This document shows positions 23,516 to 31,819 of a stretch of 53,007 bases of DNA, in pieces. Origin of the DNA: Syntrophaceae bacterium UBA5744 (GTDB lineage: Bacteria; Desulfobacterota; Syntrophia; Syntrophales; UBA2192); contig DIFQ01000146.1 in NCBI GenBank assembly GCA_002419215.1, positions 1-53,007 on the forward strand, read 5' to 3'. Position 1 is the stretch's first letter, and every line of letters begins with the position of its first letter. The position numbers were made by a program, and so were the translations under genes. The notes under the pieces are model-generated. The model was not told the DNA's origin. It searched no databases and saw nothing but the letters and a program-made list of their open reading frames with translations.

Positions 23516-24673
23516 ATGCAGAAGACCTTTTCCTTCACGGGAGCCAGAAAGATCGTGTTCGGCTGCGGGTCCCTCTCCGGGCTTGCCGGCCAGATCCGGG
23601 ACATGAGAGCCAAGAAGCCCTTCATCGCCATGGACGGCAATCTGGCGAAGCTGGGGATGCGCGATAAGATCATGGAGATGTTCGACCGGGAGGGCATGAA
23701 AGCCGTTCTCTACGACAAAGTGCTGCCGGAGCCGCCCCTGGAGCAGGCCGACGAGGGGGCGAAGATGGCCCTGAAAGGCAAATGCGACATCGTCCTCGGC
23801 ATCGGCGGCGGCAGCGCGATGGACGTTGCCAAGGCCGTTTCCGTCGTGGCGGCGCACAATGCAGAGGCCAAAGACTTTCTCGGTCTCAACAAGGTCCCCG
23901 GGCCGGGGCTGCCGACGGTCATGATCCCCACCACGGCGGGAACGGGTAGCGAGGTGACCTTTACGGCCGTCTTTGTCCGGCATGACTTGAGGAAAAAAGA
24001 GGGAATGAACAGCATCTTCATGTATCCGGACCTGGCGCTGCTCGACCCGGAGCTCACCCTGAGCCTGCCACCGCAGCCCACGGCTGCCTCGGGGATGGAT
24101 GCGCTGTGCCATGCCATCGAATCGTACACGTCGGTGATCGCCAGCCCCGCAAGCGAGATGTTCTCCCTGGAGGCCATCCAGCTCATTTCCGACAACCTGA
24201 GGACCTGCGTTCACAACGGAAAGGACCTAGAAGCCCGCGAGGCCCAGATGCTCGGCAGCCTCTATGCGGGCATAGGCCTTGCCAACGCAGGAGTCGGCGC
24301 GGCCCACTCGCTGTCCTACCCCCTGGGAGGCAAATACGGCATCTCTCACGGCGTTGCCAACACGCTCATGCTCCCCCGGATCATGGAGTTCAACCTTCCA
24401 GGCGCCCTGGAGAAATTTGCCGTCGTCGCCGAGTTGATGGGCGAGAATACGGAAGGGCTTTCCGTTCGCGACGCGGCGATGCTGGCCGTGGAGGCCGTCG
24501 ATCTGCTCATCGAGGATTGCGGCATCGCCACGAGCCTCGATGAGCTGGGAATCCCCGAAGAGGATTTCCCCGAAATGGCGAAAGTGGCCATGACGGTGGC
24601 AAGGCCCCTGGAGAACAACCCCCGCAAGGTGACCTTCGAGGACGCCATCGCGATATACAGAACAGCCATGTAA
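23516..24673 (+). CDS. kdnB: Iron-containing alcohol dehydrogenase, probable Kdo 8-oxidase KdnB
   Basis: The 385-residue protein is a group III (Fe-type) alcohol dehydrogenase: GGGSAMDVAK nucleotide motif, PTTAGTGSEVT, metal ligands in MDALCHAIESYTS and in the HSLSYPLGGKYGISHG stretch. The start at 23516 follows GCAGGAGG. Its neighbours decide the role. It is followed by a KdnA-like aminotransferase, hldD and kdsB. In Shewanella oneidensis the pair KdnB/KdnA oxidises Kdo at C8 and then aminates it to 8-amino-Kdo. By context this enzyme should be the NAD-dependent C8 oxidase; sequence alone would only say Fe-ADH. It acts in the cytoplasm. Confidence 0.78.
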   Translation: MQKTFSFTGARKIVFGCGSLSGLAGQIRDMRAKKPFIAMDGNLAKLGMRDKIMEMFDREGMKAVLYDKVLPEPPLEQADEGAKMALKGKCDIVLGIGGGSAMDVAKAVSVVAAHNAEAKDFLGLNKVPGPGLPTVMIPTTAGTGSEVTFTAVFVRHDLRKKEGMNSIFMYPDLALLDPELTLSLPPQPTAASGMDALCHAIESYTSVIASPASEMFSLEAIQLISDNLRTCVHNGKDLEAREAQMLGSLYAGIGLANAGVGAAHSLSYPLGGKYGISHGVANTLMLPRIMEFNLPGALEKFAVVAELMGENTEGLSVRDAAMLAVEAVDLLIEDCGIATSLDELGIPEEDFPEMAKVAMTVARPLENNPRKVTFEDAIAIYRTAM

Positions 24674-24675
24674 AG

Positions 24676-24753
24676 ACAGAAGTTAAGAAGTGAGGAAGAG
24701 CAGAAGAGCGGAAAAATCTTAACTTCCGATCTTCATAACTTCCTAACTTCCCG
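24676..24753. repeat. Low-complexity inverted repeat between kdnB and kdnA (word set GAAGAGCGGAAG)
   Basis: Purine-rich arm 24676-24713 (AGAAGTTAAGAAGTGAGGAA...) and pyrimidine-rich arm 24716-24753 (CTTCATAACTTCCTAACTTC...) are imperfect complements. The core CTTCATAACTTCCTAACTTC is shared with 28801-28838 and, with one change, 30183-30202. Confidence 0.8.
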
Positions 24754-24820
24754 ATCATAGGTCGGGGCTGATTATAAAGAAATTCCATAGACACTCACTG
24801 CAAAACGGAGGCAGCAAGAA

Positions 24821-26023
24821 ATGGCCGGTTCAGAGCTTTTGGGAAAAGAGGAAATCAAGGAATTGATGGACGTCCTGGAGACAGGCGTCCTGATGCGATA
24901 CGGTCACGACAAGGAGAGAAAGGGCGTTTACAAGGTTCGCCGGTTCGAGGAGGCCTTTTGCCGTTACCTGGGGGTGAAATACGCCCTGGGCGTCACATCG
25001 GGCTCGGCGGCGCTGAAGGTTGCGCTCACGGCCCTGGATGTTGGCCCTGGGGACGAGGTGATCGTGCCGCCCTTTACCTTCATTGCCACCTACGAGGCCG
25101 TCCTGGAGACGGGGGCCATTCCGATTGTCGGCGATATCGACGACAGCCTCAACCTGGACCCCGACAGCATCGAGAAGAGGCTTACGCCCCACACGAAGGC
25201 CGTCATTCCCGTCCACATGTGCGGCGCGCCCTCGCGGATCGACAGGATCGTGGAGATCGCGAAGAAGCACAGCCTGAAAGTCCTCGAGGACAATGCCCAG
25301 AGCGCCGGCGGGAGTTTCCGGGGAAAGAAGCTGGGGACCTTCGGCAGCATGGGGATCCTGAGCTTCGATTACTACAAGACCATGACGACCGGTGAGGGCG
25401 GCATGGTGGTGACGGACAGCAAGGAGCTCTATGACCGTTCGGACTGGTACCATGACCACGGCCACGACCACAACCCCAACGTGACGAGGGCCATGGAAGG
25501 ACGGTTCATCCTGGGATTCAACTTCCGCATGAACGAACTCCAGGGGGCCCTGGGACTCGCCCAGCTTGGCAAGCTCGACACGATCATCGCCGAACAGCGC
25601 AAGAACAAGGCCGCCGTGAGAAAAGCGCTCAGCGGGGTTCCGGGCATCCGGTTCCGCAACATTCCCGATGCCGACGGCGACACGGCGACGTTTATCGGCT
25701 TTAACCTGCCCTCGGCGGCCATCACCAAGAAGTTCCAGAAGGCCATGTCGGAAAACGGCGTCGACCTCATCTATTTCTACGAGAACTTCTGGCACTACCT
25801 GCCCAACTGGGAACACTTCATCGCCAAGTGCACGGCCTGCTCGGCGAAGTACCCCTTCGCGGACCCCTCCTACAAGGGCAAGGCCGGGTACGGCCGCGAG
25901 TTGTACCCGAAGGCCGAGGCGATTCTCTCACGGACGCTTTTCATGGCCATTCCCGTGAAGATGGCAGGCGCGCGCATCGAACAGATCGCCGCGGCCGCCC
26001 AGAAGGCCTCAAAATCGATCTGA
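24821..26023 (+). CDS. kdnA: PLP-dependent aminotransferase, probable 8-amino-Kdo synthase KdnA
   Basis: This 400-residue DegT/DnrJ/EryC1 family enzyme has TSGSAALKVALTAL, PPFTFIATYEAVLETGA, LEDNAQSAGGSFRGKKLGT and the PLP-lysine region FDYYKTMTTGEGGMVVT. The stretch WYHDHGHDHNP and the KTMTTGEGG version of the lysine motif match KdnA, as I remember it from Shewanella, better than generic sugar aminotransferases. KdnA transfers an amino group (from glutamate) to 8-oxo-Kdo. It lies between the Fe-ADH and hldD, with a GGAGG ribosome site before the ATG. This makes 8-amino-Kdo in the LPS inner core the most economical prediction. Confidence 0.8.
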   Translation: MAGSELLGKEEIKELMDVLETGVLMRYGHDKERKGVYKVRRFEEAFCRYLGVKYALGVTSGSAALKVALTALDVGPGDEVIVPPFTFIATYEAVLETGAIPIVGDIDDSLNLDPDSIEKRLTPHTKAVIPVHMCGAPSRIDRIVEIAKKHSLKVLEDNAQSAGGSFRGKKLGTFGSMGILSFDYYKTMTTGEGGMVVTDSKELYDRSDWYHDHGHDHNPNVTRAMEGRFILGFNFRMNELQGALGLAQLGKLDTIIAEQRKNKAAVRKALSGVPGIRFRNIPDADGDTATFIGFNLPSAAITKKFQKAMSENGVDLIYFYENFWHYLPNWEHFIAKCTACSAKYPFADPSYKGKAGYGRELYPKAEAILSRTLFMAIPVKMAGARIEQIAAAAQKASKSI

Positions 26024-26034
26024 AAGACATTTAA

Positions 26035-26066
26035 TATTGCCTTTAGCCCTAAGCCATATGCCCTTC
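26035..26066. repeat. Low-complexity repeat (word set GCCTTTAGCCCTAAGCCATATG)
   Basis: TTGCCTTTAGCCCTAAGCCA followed by TATGCCC in the kdnA-hldD gap is a variant of the repeat at 22561-22592. Confidence 0.5.
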
Positions 26067-26103
26067 GCCCGCCGCGAAGCGGCATACGAACCAGGAGAAA
26101 AGC

Positions 26104-27075
26104 ATGTACATTGTGACCGGCGGGGCCGGCTTCATCGGAAACGCGTTCGTCTGGAAACTCAACCAGGAGGGGATCGACGACATCCTGATCGTCGATTCGC
26201 TCGGGTGCTCGGAGAAGTGGAAAAACCTCGTGAAGAGGCGCTACGCCGACTTCATCCACAAGGATGCCTTCTACGAGATGCTCTGCGAGGGCACTCTCCC
26301 CTTCAAGGCGAAGGCCGTCATTCACATGGGGGCCTGCTCCTCGACGACGGAGCGCGACGCCGACTATCTCATGGAAAACAACTTCCACTACAGCTGCGCG
26401 CTTGCCCGCTGGGCCGTCGCGAAGAAGATCCCCTTTCTCTACGCCTCGAGCGGCGCCACCTACGGCGACGGTTCCCTGGGGTTCTCGGACGACGACAGGA
26501 CGACGCCGAAACTCAAACCCATCAACATGTACGGATACTCGAAGCAGCTCTTCGACCTCTGGGTCATGCGCAACAAACTCCTCGGCAAGGTCGTGGGGAT
26601 CAAGTTCTTCAATGTCTTCGGTCCCAACGAGTACCACAAGGGAGAGATGCAAAGCGTCGTCCGAAAGTCCTTTTTCCAGATCCGGGACACGGGGAAGGTG
26701 AGGCTGTTCAAGTCCCACAGGAGAGGCTTCGGCCACGGCGAGCAGATCCGCGACTTCGTCTACGTGAAGGACTGCGTCGAGGTCCTGTGGTGGTTCCTCC
26801 AGACGCCCGGGGCAAGGGGCATCTTCAACCTGGGCACGGGCAAGGCCCGCACGTGGAACGATCTCGTGAAGGCCGTGTTCAAGGCCTCGGGCGTGAAACC
26901 CCGAATCGAGTACATCGACATGCCCGTCGAGATCCGCGACCAGTATCAGTACGTGACGGAGGCGAAGATGGACAAGCTGCGGAAAGCCGGGTGCCCCGTC
27001 CGGTGCCGGTCGCTCGAGGATGCGATCGAGGATTACGTTAAGGGGCATTTGCAGCAGGCCGATCCATACCTCTGA
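26104..27075 (+). CDS. hldD: ADP-L-glycero-D-manno-heptose 6-epimerase
   Basis: HldD is an NADP-dependent short-chain dehydrogenase that epimerises ADP-heptose at C6 for LPS core synthesis. The 323-residue protein has the Rossmann motif VTGGAGFIGNAFVWKL, SSGATYGDG, the catalytic YGYSKQLFD (Tyr-X3-Lys) and the HldD signature end DQYQYVTEAKMDKLRKAG. Its length is typical. The gene starts after AGGAGAAAAGC, 80 bases behind kdnA, and belongs with kdnB, kdnA and kdsB to one LPS inner-core cluster. Confidence 0.95.
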   Translation: MYIVTGGAGFIGNAFVWKLNQEGIDDILIVDSLGCSEKWKNLVKRRYADFIHKDAFYEMLCEGTLPFKAKAVIHMGACSSTTERDADYLMENNFHYSCALARWAVAKKIPFLYASSGATYGDGSLGFSDDDRTTPKLKPINMYGYSKQLFDLWVMRNKLLGKVVGIKFFNVFGPNEYHKGEMQSVVRKSFFQIRDTGKVRLFKSHRRGFGHGEQIRDFVYVKDCVEVLWWFLQTPGARGIFNLGTGKARTWNDLVKAVFKASGVKPRIEYIDMPVEIRDQYQYVTEAKMDKLRKAGCPVRCRSLEDAIEDYVKGHLQQADPYL

Positions 27076-27103
27076 GAGGCTGTTGATCGGGGACGCTCCC
27101 GAC

Positions 27104-27136
27104 GAGAAGATAAGAAGGTGAGAGGGTAAGCAGAGG
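27104..27136. repeat. Low-complexity purine-rich repeat arm between hldD and kdsB
   Basis: GAGAAGATAAGAAGGTGAGA then GGGTAAGCAGAGG, the same words as 11403-11441, 17220-17325 and 42624-42728. AGAGGCTGTTGA lies just upstream (27074). A separate hairpin CAGCCTG/CAGGCTG (27161-27185) follows. Confidence 0.65.
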
Positions 27137-27198
27137 GCCTGGAATACGAACTTTTTTTGACAGCCTGAAAAAAAGCATCAGGCTGCCGGGAAGCAAGC

Positions 27199-27942
27199 AT
27201 GAAGGTCGTTGTAATCATTCCTTCGAGATATCAGTCATCCCGGTTCATGGGGAAGCCGCTGGCCGATGTTTTTGGCAAGCCCATGATCCAGCATGTCTAT
27301 GAGAGAGTCCTGCAGTCGAAGACCGCCTCGTTTGCCGCCGTGGCGACGGACGACGGGCGGATCTTCGAAGCCGTGGAGAAATTCGGCGGTCGGGTCATCC
27401 TGACCTCGGCGGATCATCCCTCCGGGACGGACCGGATTGCCGAAGCCGCGGAAAAACTGGGCCTTGCCGATACGGACATCGTCGTCAACATCCAGGGTGA
27501 CCAGCCCACCTTCGAGCCCACCCAGATCGACGAGGTTGTCAAGCCGCTTCTCGAGGATCCAACCGTGGACTTCTCGACGCTGATTTACAGGATTAAAAGG
27601 GACGAGGAGGTGACCGACCCCAACGCCGTCAAGGTTGCCTTCGACAAAGACCACTTTGCCCTCTACTTCTCACGTTCGACGATCCCCTTTGTCCGCGACC
27701 GCGGGAAGAAAGCCGATTACTGGAAGCACCACGGCATCTATGCCTACCGCAAGTCCTTCCTGGTTGCCTTCACAAAGCTCCCCCAGGGAACCCTGGAGAA
27801 GCTCGAAGCCCTGGAACAGCTCAGGGCCCTGGAGAACGGCCACAGGATCAAGGTGGTGGAGACGCAGTTCGATTCCATCGAGGTGGACACGCCGCACGAC
27901 CTCGAGCGAGTGAAAGCGCTCATTGCCGGAAAGAAACCCTGA
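27199..27942 (+). CDS. kdsB: CMP-Kdo synthetase (3-deoxy-manno-octulosonate cytidylyltransferase)
   Basis: KdsB activates Kdo (or 8-amino-Kdo) with CTP for transfer to lipid A. The 247-residue protein carries IIPSRYQSSRFMGKPLADV, ATDDGRIFEAVEKFGG, SGTDRIAEA, NIQGDQPTFEP and HHGIYAYRKSFL, all family hallmarks, at the usual length. In Shewanella, the KdsB encoded beside kdnA and kdnB works on 8-amino-Kdo; the linkage here suggests the same. The amidohydrolase starts 9 bases after its stop and is surely cotranscribed. Confidence 0.95.
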   Translation: MKVVVIIPSRYQSSRFMGKPLADVFGKPMIQHVYERVLQSKTASFAAVATDDGRIFEAVEKFGGRVILTSADHPSGTDRIAEAAEKLGLADTDIVVNIQGDQPTFEPTQIDEVVKPLLEDPTVDFSTLIYRIKRDEEVTDPNAVKVAFDKDHFALYFSRSTIPFVRDRGKKADYWKHHGIYAYRKSFLVAFTKLPQGTLEKLEALEQLRALENGHRIKVVETQFDSIEVDTPHDLERVKALIAGKKP

Positions 27943-27951
27943 GGGGGGGCC

Positions 27952-28695
27952 ATGAAGATCATCGATTCCCACATGCACTGCGGCATCCAGAACTCGGATC
28001 AGCCCATCGAACTGATCCGGGCCTACCTGGATCGTGCGGGCATCCAGGGGGCCTGCCTCTATCCCCCCGTTGAAGACATCTACGACCGTTACAACGATCA
28101 ATTCGAGGACAACTCCCGCTGGGTCGCCTGCCGGCAGATGGCCAATGAATATCTCCTCGAGATCCAGGGACGCGACCCCGACATCCACGCCTACTACTTC
28201 GTCTGGAACGATTTCCGCCATGGCGAGCTCAAGAAGGGCTACCGGGGGATCAAGTGGCACCGCCACGAATACGAGCCGGTCTATCACTACGATGACCCCG
28301 GCTGCGAGGCCTTCATGGCAGAGGCCATCCGGCTGCAGCTCCCCATCGTCCTGGAAGAGTCGTTTCAGAACACCCTGTACTTCATCAAACGCATCGCCGG
28401 GCGCACCCCCATCATTATCCCGCACCTCGGGGGCCTCAACGGCGGATTCCATGCGCTCTTCGAGTCCGGCATCTGGGACGGCGAGACCGTTTATGCCGAC
28501 ACGGCACTGGCCTCGACCCGGGAAATGGAAATCTACCTGAAGCGCTACGGGAGCCGGAAGCTTCTCTTCGGGAGCGACTTCCCTTTCGGCATCCCGTCCA
28601 GCGAGCTTTCGAAGGTCCGCCACCTGGGGCTGAAAGACGCAGACTTCGAAAACGTGGTGTGCGCAAACGTCCTGCGGCTCATCCGCCAGGTGTAG
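27952..28695 (+). CDS. Amidohydrolase-2 family metal hydrolase linked to kdsB
   Basis: The 247-residue TIM-barrel hydrolase begins with MKIIDSHMHCG (His-X-His metal ligands) and has GIKWHRHEYEP, IIIPHLGG and FGSDFPFG with the catalytic Asp. This fits the Amidohydro_2 family (PF04909), whose members hydrolyse or decarboxylate varied substrates. It sits 9 bases after kdsB. Because of that, a role in LPS or sugar-acid chemistry is possible, but the sequence does not reveal the substrate, and I know no established LPS step for this family. The GGGGGG stretch before the ATG is a plausible ribosome site. Confidence 0.82.
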   Translation: MKIIDSHMHCGIQNSDQPIELIRAYLDRAGIQGACLYPPVEDIYDRYNDQFEDNSRWVACRQMANEYLLEIQGRDPDIHAYYFVWNDFRHGELKKGYRGIKWHRHEYEPVYHYDDPGCEAFMAEAIRLQLPIVLEESFQNTLYFIKRIAGRTPIIIPHLGGLNGGFHALFESGIWDGETVYADTALASTREMEIYLKRYGSRKLLFGSDFPFGIPSSELSKVRHLGLKDADFENVVCANVLRLIRQV

Positions 28696-28758
28696 GGGGC
28701 TGTCCGATCCGGGGCACGCAATGTCGATAGCCTTGAGATGGTTTGTTGCGTCAAGCCA

Positions 28759-28838
28759 GTGAAGCTAGGAAGAGCGGATCAGAACAATCTTTCATCCACG
28801 CCTAACTTCCGCTCTTCATAACTTCCTAACTTCGTAAT
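28759..28838. repeat. Low-complexity inverted repeat (word set GAAGAGCGGAAG)
   Basis: Arm 28759-28787 (GTGAAGCTAGGAAGAGCGGA...) and arm 28801-28838 (CTAACTTCCGCTCTTCATAA...) with a short loop, in the gap between the amidohydrolase and MBL-fold genes. It shares its right arm with 24716-24753 and 30173-30207. Confidence 0.75.
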
Positions 28839-28894
28839 GCTATGCGGTGAGGCCTTGCTCCCTGGCAAGCAAGGAAGATGAAAGGGAACCAGCA

Positions 28895-29536
28895 ATGAAA
28901 ATTATTGACGGCCTCCATGGGTTCATCTGGCAGAGCGCGAGCGAAAACAACTGCAACAGCTTTTTCATCGAAGGCTCGAAAAAGATCCTCATCGACCCGG
29001 GTCACCGTCACCTCTTTCAGCACGTCCGCCGGGGGCTGGAGCAAATCGGCTGCACACCGGAGCAGATCGACGTTGTCCTGGTGACACACGGGCACCCCGA
29101 TCACCTGGAGATGGCGGGCTCCTTCGGCCTCTCCACCCTGTGGGCCATGAGCCGCGTCGACTACGAATTCGTCATGAAATACATCGGCTCTCCCGCGGAA
29201 TTTCTCAAACCGGCGTTCTTTATCCACGAGGGCGAACTCGCCATCGGCGACAAGACCTTTCAGGCGATCCTGACGCCGGGCCATTCGCCGGGCTCGATCT
29301 CTCTGTACTGGCCGGAAAAAAAGACCCTCTTCACGGGCGATGTGGTCTTCAGCCAGAGCATCGGCAGGACGGATCTTCCGGGCGGGTCGGGGAAACAATT
29401 GAAGGAAAGCATCACGAGGCTCGCAGAGCTCGATGTGGAGGTCCTCTGCCCGGGTCACGGCGATGTCGTGGCCGGGCGCGAGAACGTGAAGAAGAACTTC
29501 AAGACGATCAAGGACTTCTGGTTCAACTATTTATAG
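28895..29536 (+). CDS. MBL-fold (glyoxalase II-like) metal hydrolase
   Basis: The 213-residue protein has the binuclear metal motif VTHGHPDHLE (HxHxDH), TPGHSPGSISLY, FTGDVVF and CPGHGDVV, covering all ligand positions of the metallo-beta-lactamase fold. The small size and order fit the glyoxalase II/YcbL-like group, which hydrolyses thioesters or similar. The start at 28895 follows AAAGGGAA; a longer GTG start upstream lies in the repeat region. Its last 14 bases overlap the convergent gene at 29523-30044. Confidence 0.86.
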   Translation: MKIIDGLHGFIWQSASENNCNSFFIEGSKKILIDPGHRHLFQHVRRGLEQIGCTPEQIDVVLVTHGHPDHLEMAGSFGLSTLWAMSRVDYEFVMKYIGSPAEFLKPAFFIHEGELAIGDKTFQAILTPGHSPGSISLYWPEKKTLFTGDVVFSQSIGRTDLPGGSGKQLKESITRLAELDVEVLCPGHGDVVAGRENVKKNFKTIKDFWFNYL

Positions 29537-30044
29537 CGGTTAAAAAGCGCTTCGCGCAGGCACCCTGTGCTTCATCCCTGCGAGCCTTCCACTGCGGGTC
29601 CGCCTCGGGGTTCGGCAATACGGCTGAGCCGGATACTCCCTTCGATTCCAACTCCCGCTTCTGTCGCTCCATCAACGTGGTATGCCCGGCGAACCACTCC
29701 GCCTGGCAGGCGCGGAGCGTCTCCCGCAGCCTCTCCTCGGGTGTCCCCACCAGTTCGTTGACGATCCGAAAGAGCCGCTCGTTATCCGTCTCGGGGTCCA
29801 CGTGCGAGGCAAGGGCTCCTTTCAGACATTCCATCGTTTCCGCAGCGCGTCCGTTCTTCTTCTCTTTTTCCAGTTCGTCCTTGACGTCGTCGAGAGTCAG
29901 GTTGTAGTCGAAAAGCCTCTGAATGAGACCCCGGATATGCTTTTCACGTTCCTGCCTCTGATAGGCCTCACGCTCCTTCGGGCTTGCGGAGAGGTTTTTC
30001 GTCCGTTCCATGATGAGGTCGATCGTACTTTTTATCTCAGCCAT
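29523..30044 (-). CDS. Conserved hypothetical, helical charged protein
   Basis: The 173-residue protein is very rich in Glu, Lys and Arg and predicted to be almost all helical (QRQEREKHIRGLIQRLFDYN, LTLDDVKDELEKEKKNGR), with no signal peptide or membrane segment. I chose the ATG at 30044, since GAGGTGA lies 7 bases before it but directly abuts the ATG at 30050. A family of this type with MAEIKSTxDLxMERT starts occurs in deltaproteobacteria-like genomes (from memory); its function is unknown. It is convergent with, and overlaps, the MBL-fold gene. Confidence 0.7.
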   Translation of the reverse strand: MAEIKSTIDLIMERTKNLSASPKEREAYQRQEREKHIRGLIQRLFDYNLTLDDVKDELEKEKKNGRAAETMECLKGALASHVDPETDNERLFRIVNELVGTPEERLRETLRACQAEWFAGHTTLMERQKRELESKGVSGSAVLPNPEADPQWKARRDEAQGACAKRFLTAINS

Positions 30045-30050
30045 GGTCAT

Positions 30051-30372
30051 TCACCTCGGGCAACGATGAGTGTCGTATCCGGCCGTTTCCCTTGCAATTG
30101 CTTGCAGCATATAGTTCGCGAAGCTCGGAAGAGCAGAAGCGAGGAAGAGCGGACAGGAAAAAATCTTCCATCCACTCCGCTCTTCATGACTTCCTAACTT
30201 CGTCATGCCTTGCTCCGGGCGGCCCCGAAGCATAATCCCTTCCAAATAAAATGTCCACGAAAAAGGTAGCGGTGGGGGGTTGACCCTCTCCTTCCGGGCT
30301 ATGCGCGTCGAGTTATCTTGTTTTTTCCGGAAGCCGGAATCCCGAAGCCTGGAGCCGGCCGCGAAGCGGCAG
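30051..30372. repeat. Gene gap with low-complexity inverted repeat (30119-30207)
   Basis: A purine-rich arm (30119-30156, AAGCTCGGAAGAGCAGAAGC...) is followed by the pyrimidine-rich arm 30173-30207 (CTCCGCTCTTCATGACTTCC...). It is the same word set as 24676-24753 and 28759-28838. The rest of the 320-base gap downstream of the permease gene shows no gene. Confidence 0.75.
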
Positions 30373-31602
30373 CTACGTGCGGATGATGTCGACAGGCTCG
30401 AACTGGGTTGCCTTTTTCGACGGGTAGATGCCGGCCAGGATCCCCACGAGGACGGAGGCGCCGAAGGCGATGAGAAGGCCGGTGAGGGACAACGTGAAGG
30501 GATATTTCAGGACACGGAGCAAAATGACGCTGAGCAGCGCTCCCGAGAAGACGCCGATCGTCCCGCCGGCCAGCGAGATGATGGACGACTCGATGAGAAA
30601 CTGCAGGATGATGTCGCGCTTGCGGGAGCCCACGGCGCGGCGGATGCCGATCTCGAGCTTGCGCTCGTTCACGATGAGAATCATGATGGAGAGGATGCCG
30701 AGCCCGCCGATGATGAAGGACACCGCCGCGGCGATCCGCCCCAGGACGGTGATGAGATCCATGGCCTGAGTCTTGAGGGCCATAACGTCTTTCATGTCGA
30801 TGACGGCGAAGTCGTCGTTCTGTCCCGGCCCGATCTTGTGGCGCTTGCGCAACAGGGCTTCCATGTCGGTTTTGGTTGCGGGAATGAGGTCGTCGCGGGT
30901 GATCTGGACGAAGATGTTGCTGACGTTGGTCTTGTTGACCAGGACCTTCAGATAGGTCTGCAGGGGGATGAAGATCTGGTTGTCCTGGTCGGCCCCGGAG
31001 ACGTCCGATCCCTTCTCCTCCATGATGCCGATCACCTGGAAGGGGACACGCCAGATCAGGATGTACTTCCCGATGGGGTCCTCGTCGCCGAAGAGCTTCT
31101 CTACGACGGTTCGGCCCAAAACAGCCACCTTGTTTCGGTCCAGATTGTCCTGCTCGGAGATGAAGCTCCCTTCCCGGGCGTGAAAGTTACGGATGTCCTG
31201 GAAGTTCGGCTCCACCCCGCCGATGAGAATCCCTTTTAGAGAGACGTTTCCGTAACGGACGGGAAAGGTCTTGTACCCCGCGGCGGAAAGGGCGGCAACC
31301 GCGGGGATGGAATCCTTGATCGCGCGGGCATCCTCCGGGGTGAGGTTCGTCGCCTGGCTCATCAGGGGCGTTCCTGCCCCCACGCGACGCACGATACCGC
31401 TGCGGACGATGAGGAGATTCGTGCCGAGGCTGTCGATCTCCTGCTCGGTCTTGACGGCAAGCGAGCCCGAGAGATTCGAGACGATGATGAGCGAAAAGGT
31501 CCCGAAGAAGACGCCCAGCACCGCCAGCGAGGTGCGCCACTTGAACTGCACCAGCGAGCGGCGGGCGATCTTCAGATTGAGCAGGATGCGTCTCAGGTCC
31601 AT
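30373..31602 (-). CDS. MacB/FtsX-type ABC transporter permease (second of two)
   Basis: A 410-residue permease from ATG at 31602 (a TTG at 31632 would add 10 residues). It has the MacB layout: one N-terminal transmembrane helix (about 24-44), a large periplasmic domain with the GTNLLIV opening, then three C-terminal helices. The first of those three is followed by ERKLEIGIRRAVGSRKRDI, the coupling segment. There is no fused ATPase, so it must use the ATPase at 33119-33796. With the other permease it may form a heterodimer. Mechanotransmission pumps of this type move substrates from the periplasm through a TolC channel. Confidence 0.88.
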   Translation of the reverse strand: MDLRRILLNLKIARRSLVQFKWRTSLAVLGVFFGTFSLIIVSNLSGSLAVKTEQEIDSLGTNLLIVRSGIVRRVGAGTPLMSQATNLTPEDARAIKDSIPAVAALSAAGYKTFPVRYGNVSLKGILIGGVEPNFQDIRNFHAREGSFISEQDNLDRNKVAVLGRTVVEKLFGDEDPIGKYILIWRVPFQVIGIMEEKGSDVSGADQDNQIFIPLQTYLKVLVNKTNVSNIFVQITRDDLIPATKTDMEALLRKRHKIGPGQNDDFAVIDMKDVMALKTQAMDLITVLGRIAAAVSFIIGGLGILSIMILIVNERKLEIGIRRAVGSRKRDIILQFLIESSIISLAGGTIGVFSGALLSVILLRVLKYPFTLSLTGLLIAFGASVLVGILAGIYPSKKATQFEPVDIIRT

Positions 31603-31667
31603 CGTACCATCAATTCTGTCGTCACGGTTCAAAGGGCCCGGCTGAGAGGCGCCTTCGAGTGAACGAA

Positions 31668-31757
31668 AATAGGAAGTAATGAAGAGCGGAAGCGCGGAGT
31701 GGATGGAAGATTTCTTCTTATCCGCTCTTCCTCACTTCTGCTCTTCCGATCTTCGCA
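31668..31757. repeat. Low-complexity inverted repeat between the two permease genes
   Basis: Left arm 31668-31710 (AATAGGAAGTAATGAAGAGC...) and right arm 31720-31757 (TATCCGCTCTTCCTCACTTC...) with a 9-base loop; the words match the GAAGAGCGGAAG set. Confidence 0.75.
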
Positions 31758-31819
31758 GACTTGATGCCCGAAGTCGGGCATGAGCCTATCTGCGCGATAC
31801 GCCGGCAGTCAGTCGCCTG

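Noticed and set aside
27161..27185. Intrinsic terminator CAGCCTG/CAGGCTG before kdsB
   Set aside because: The A-rich loop and lack of a T tract after the stem on either strand do not fit termination; it seems part of the AGGCTGTT repeat context.
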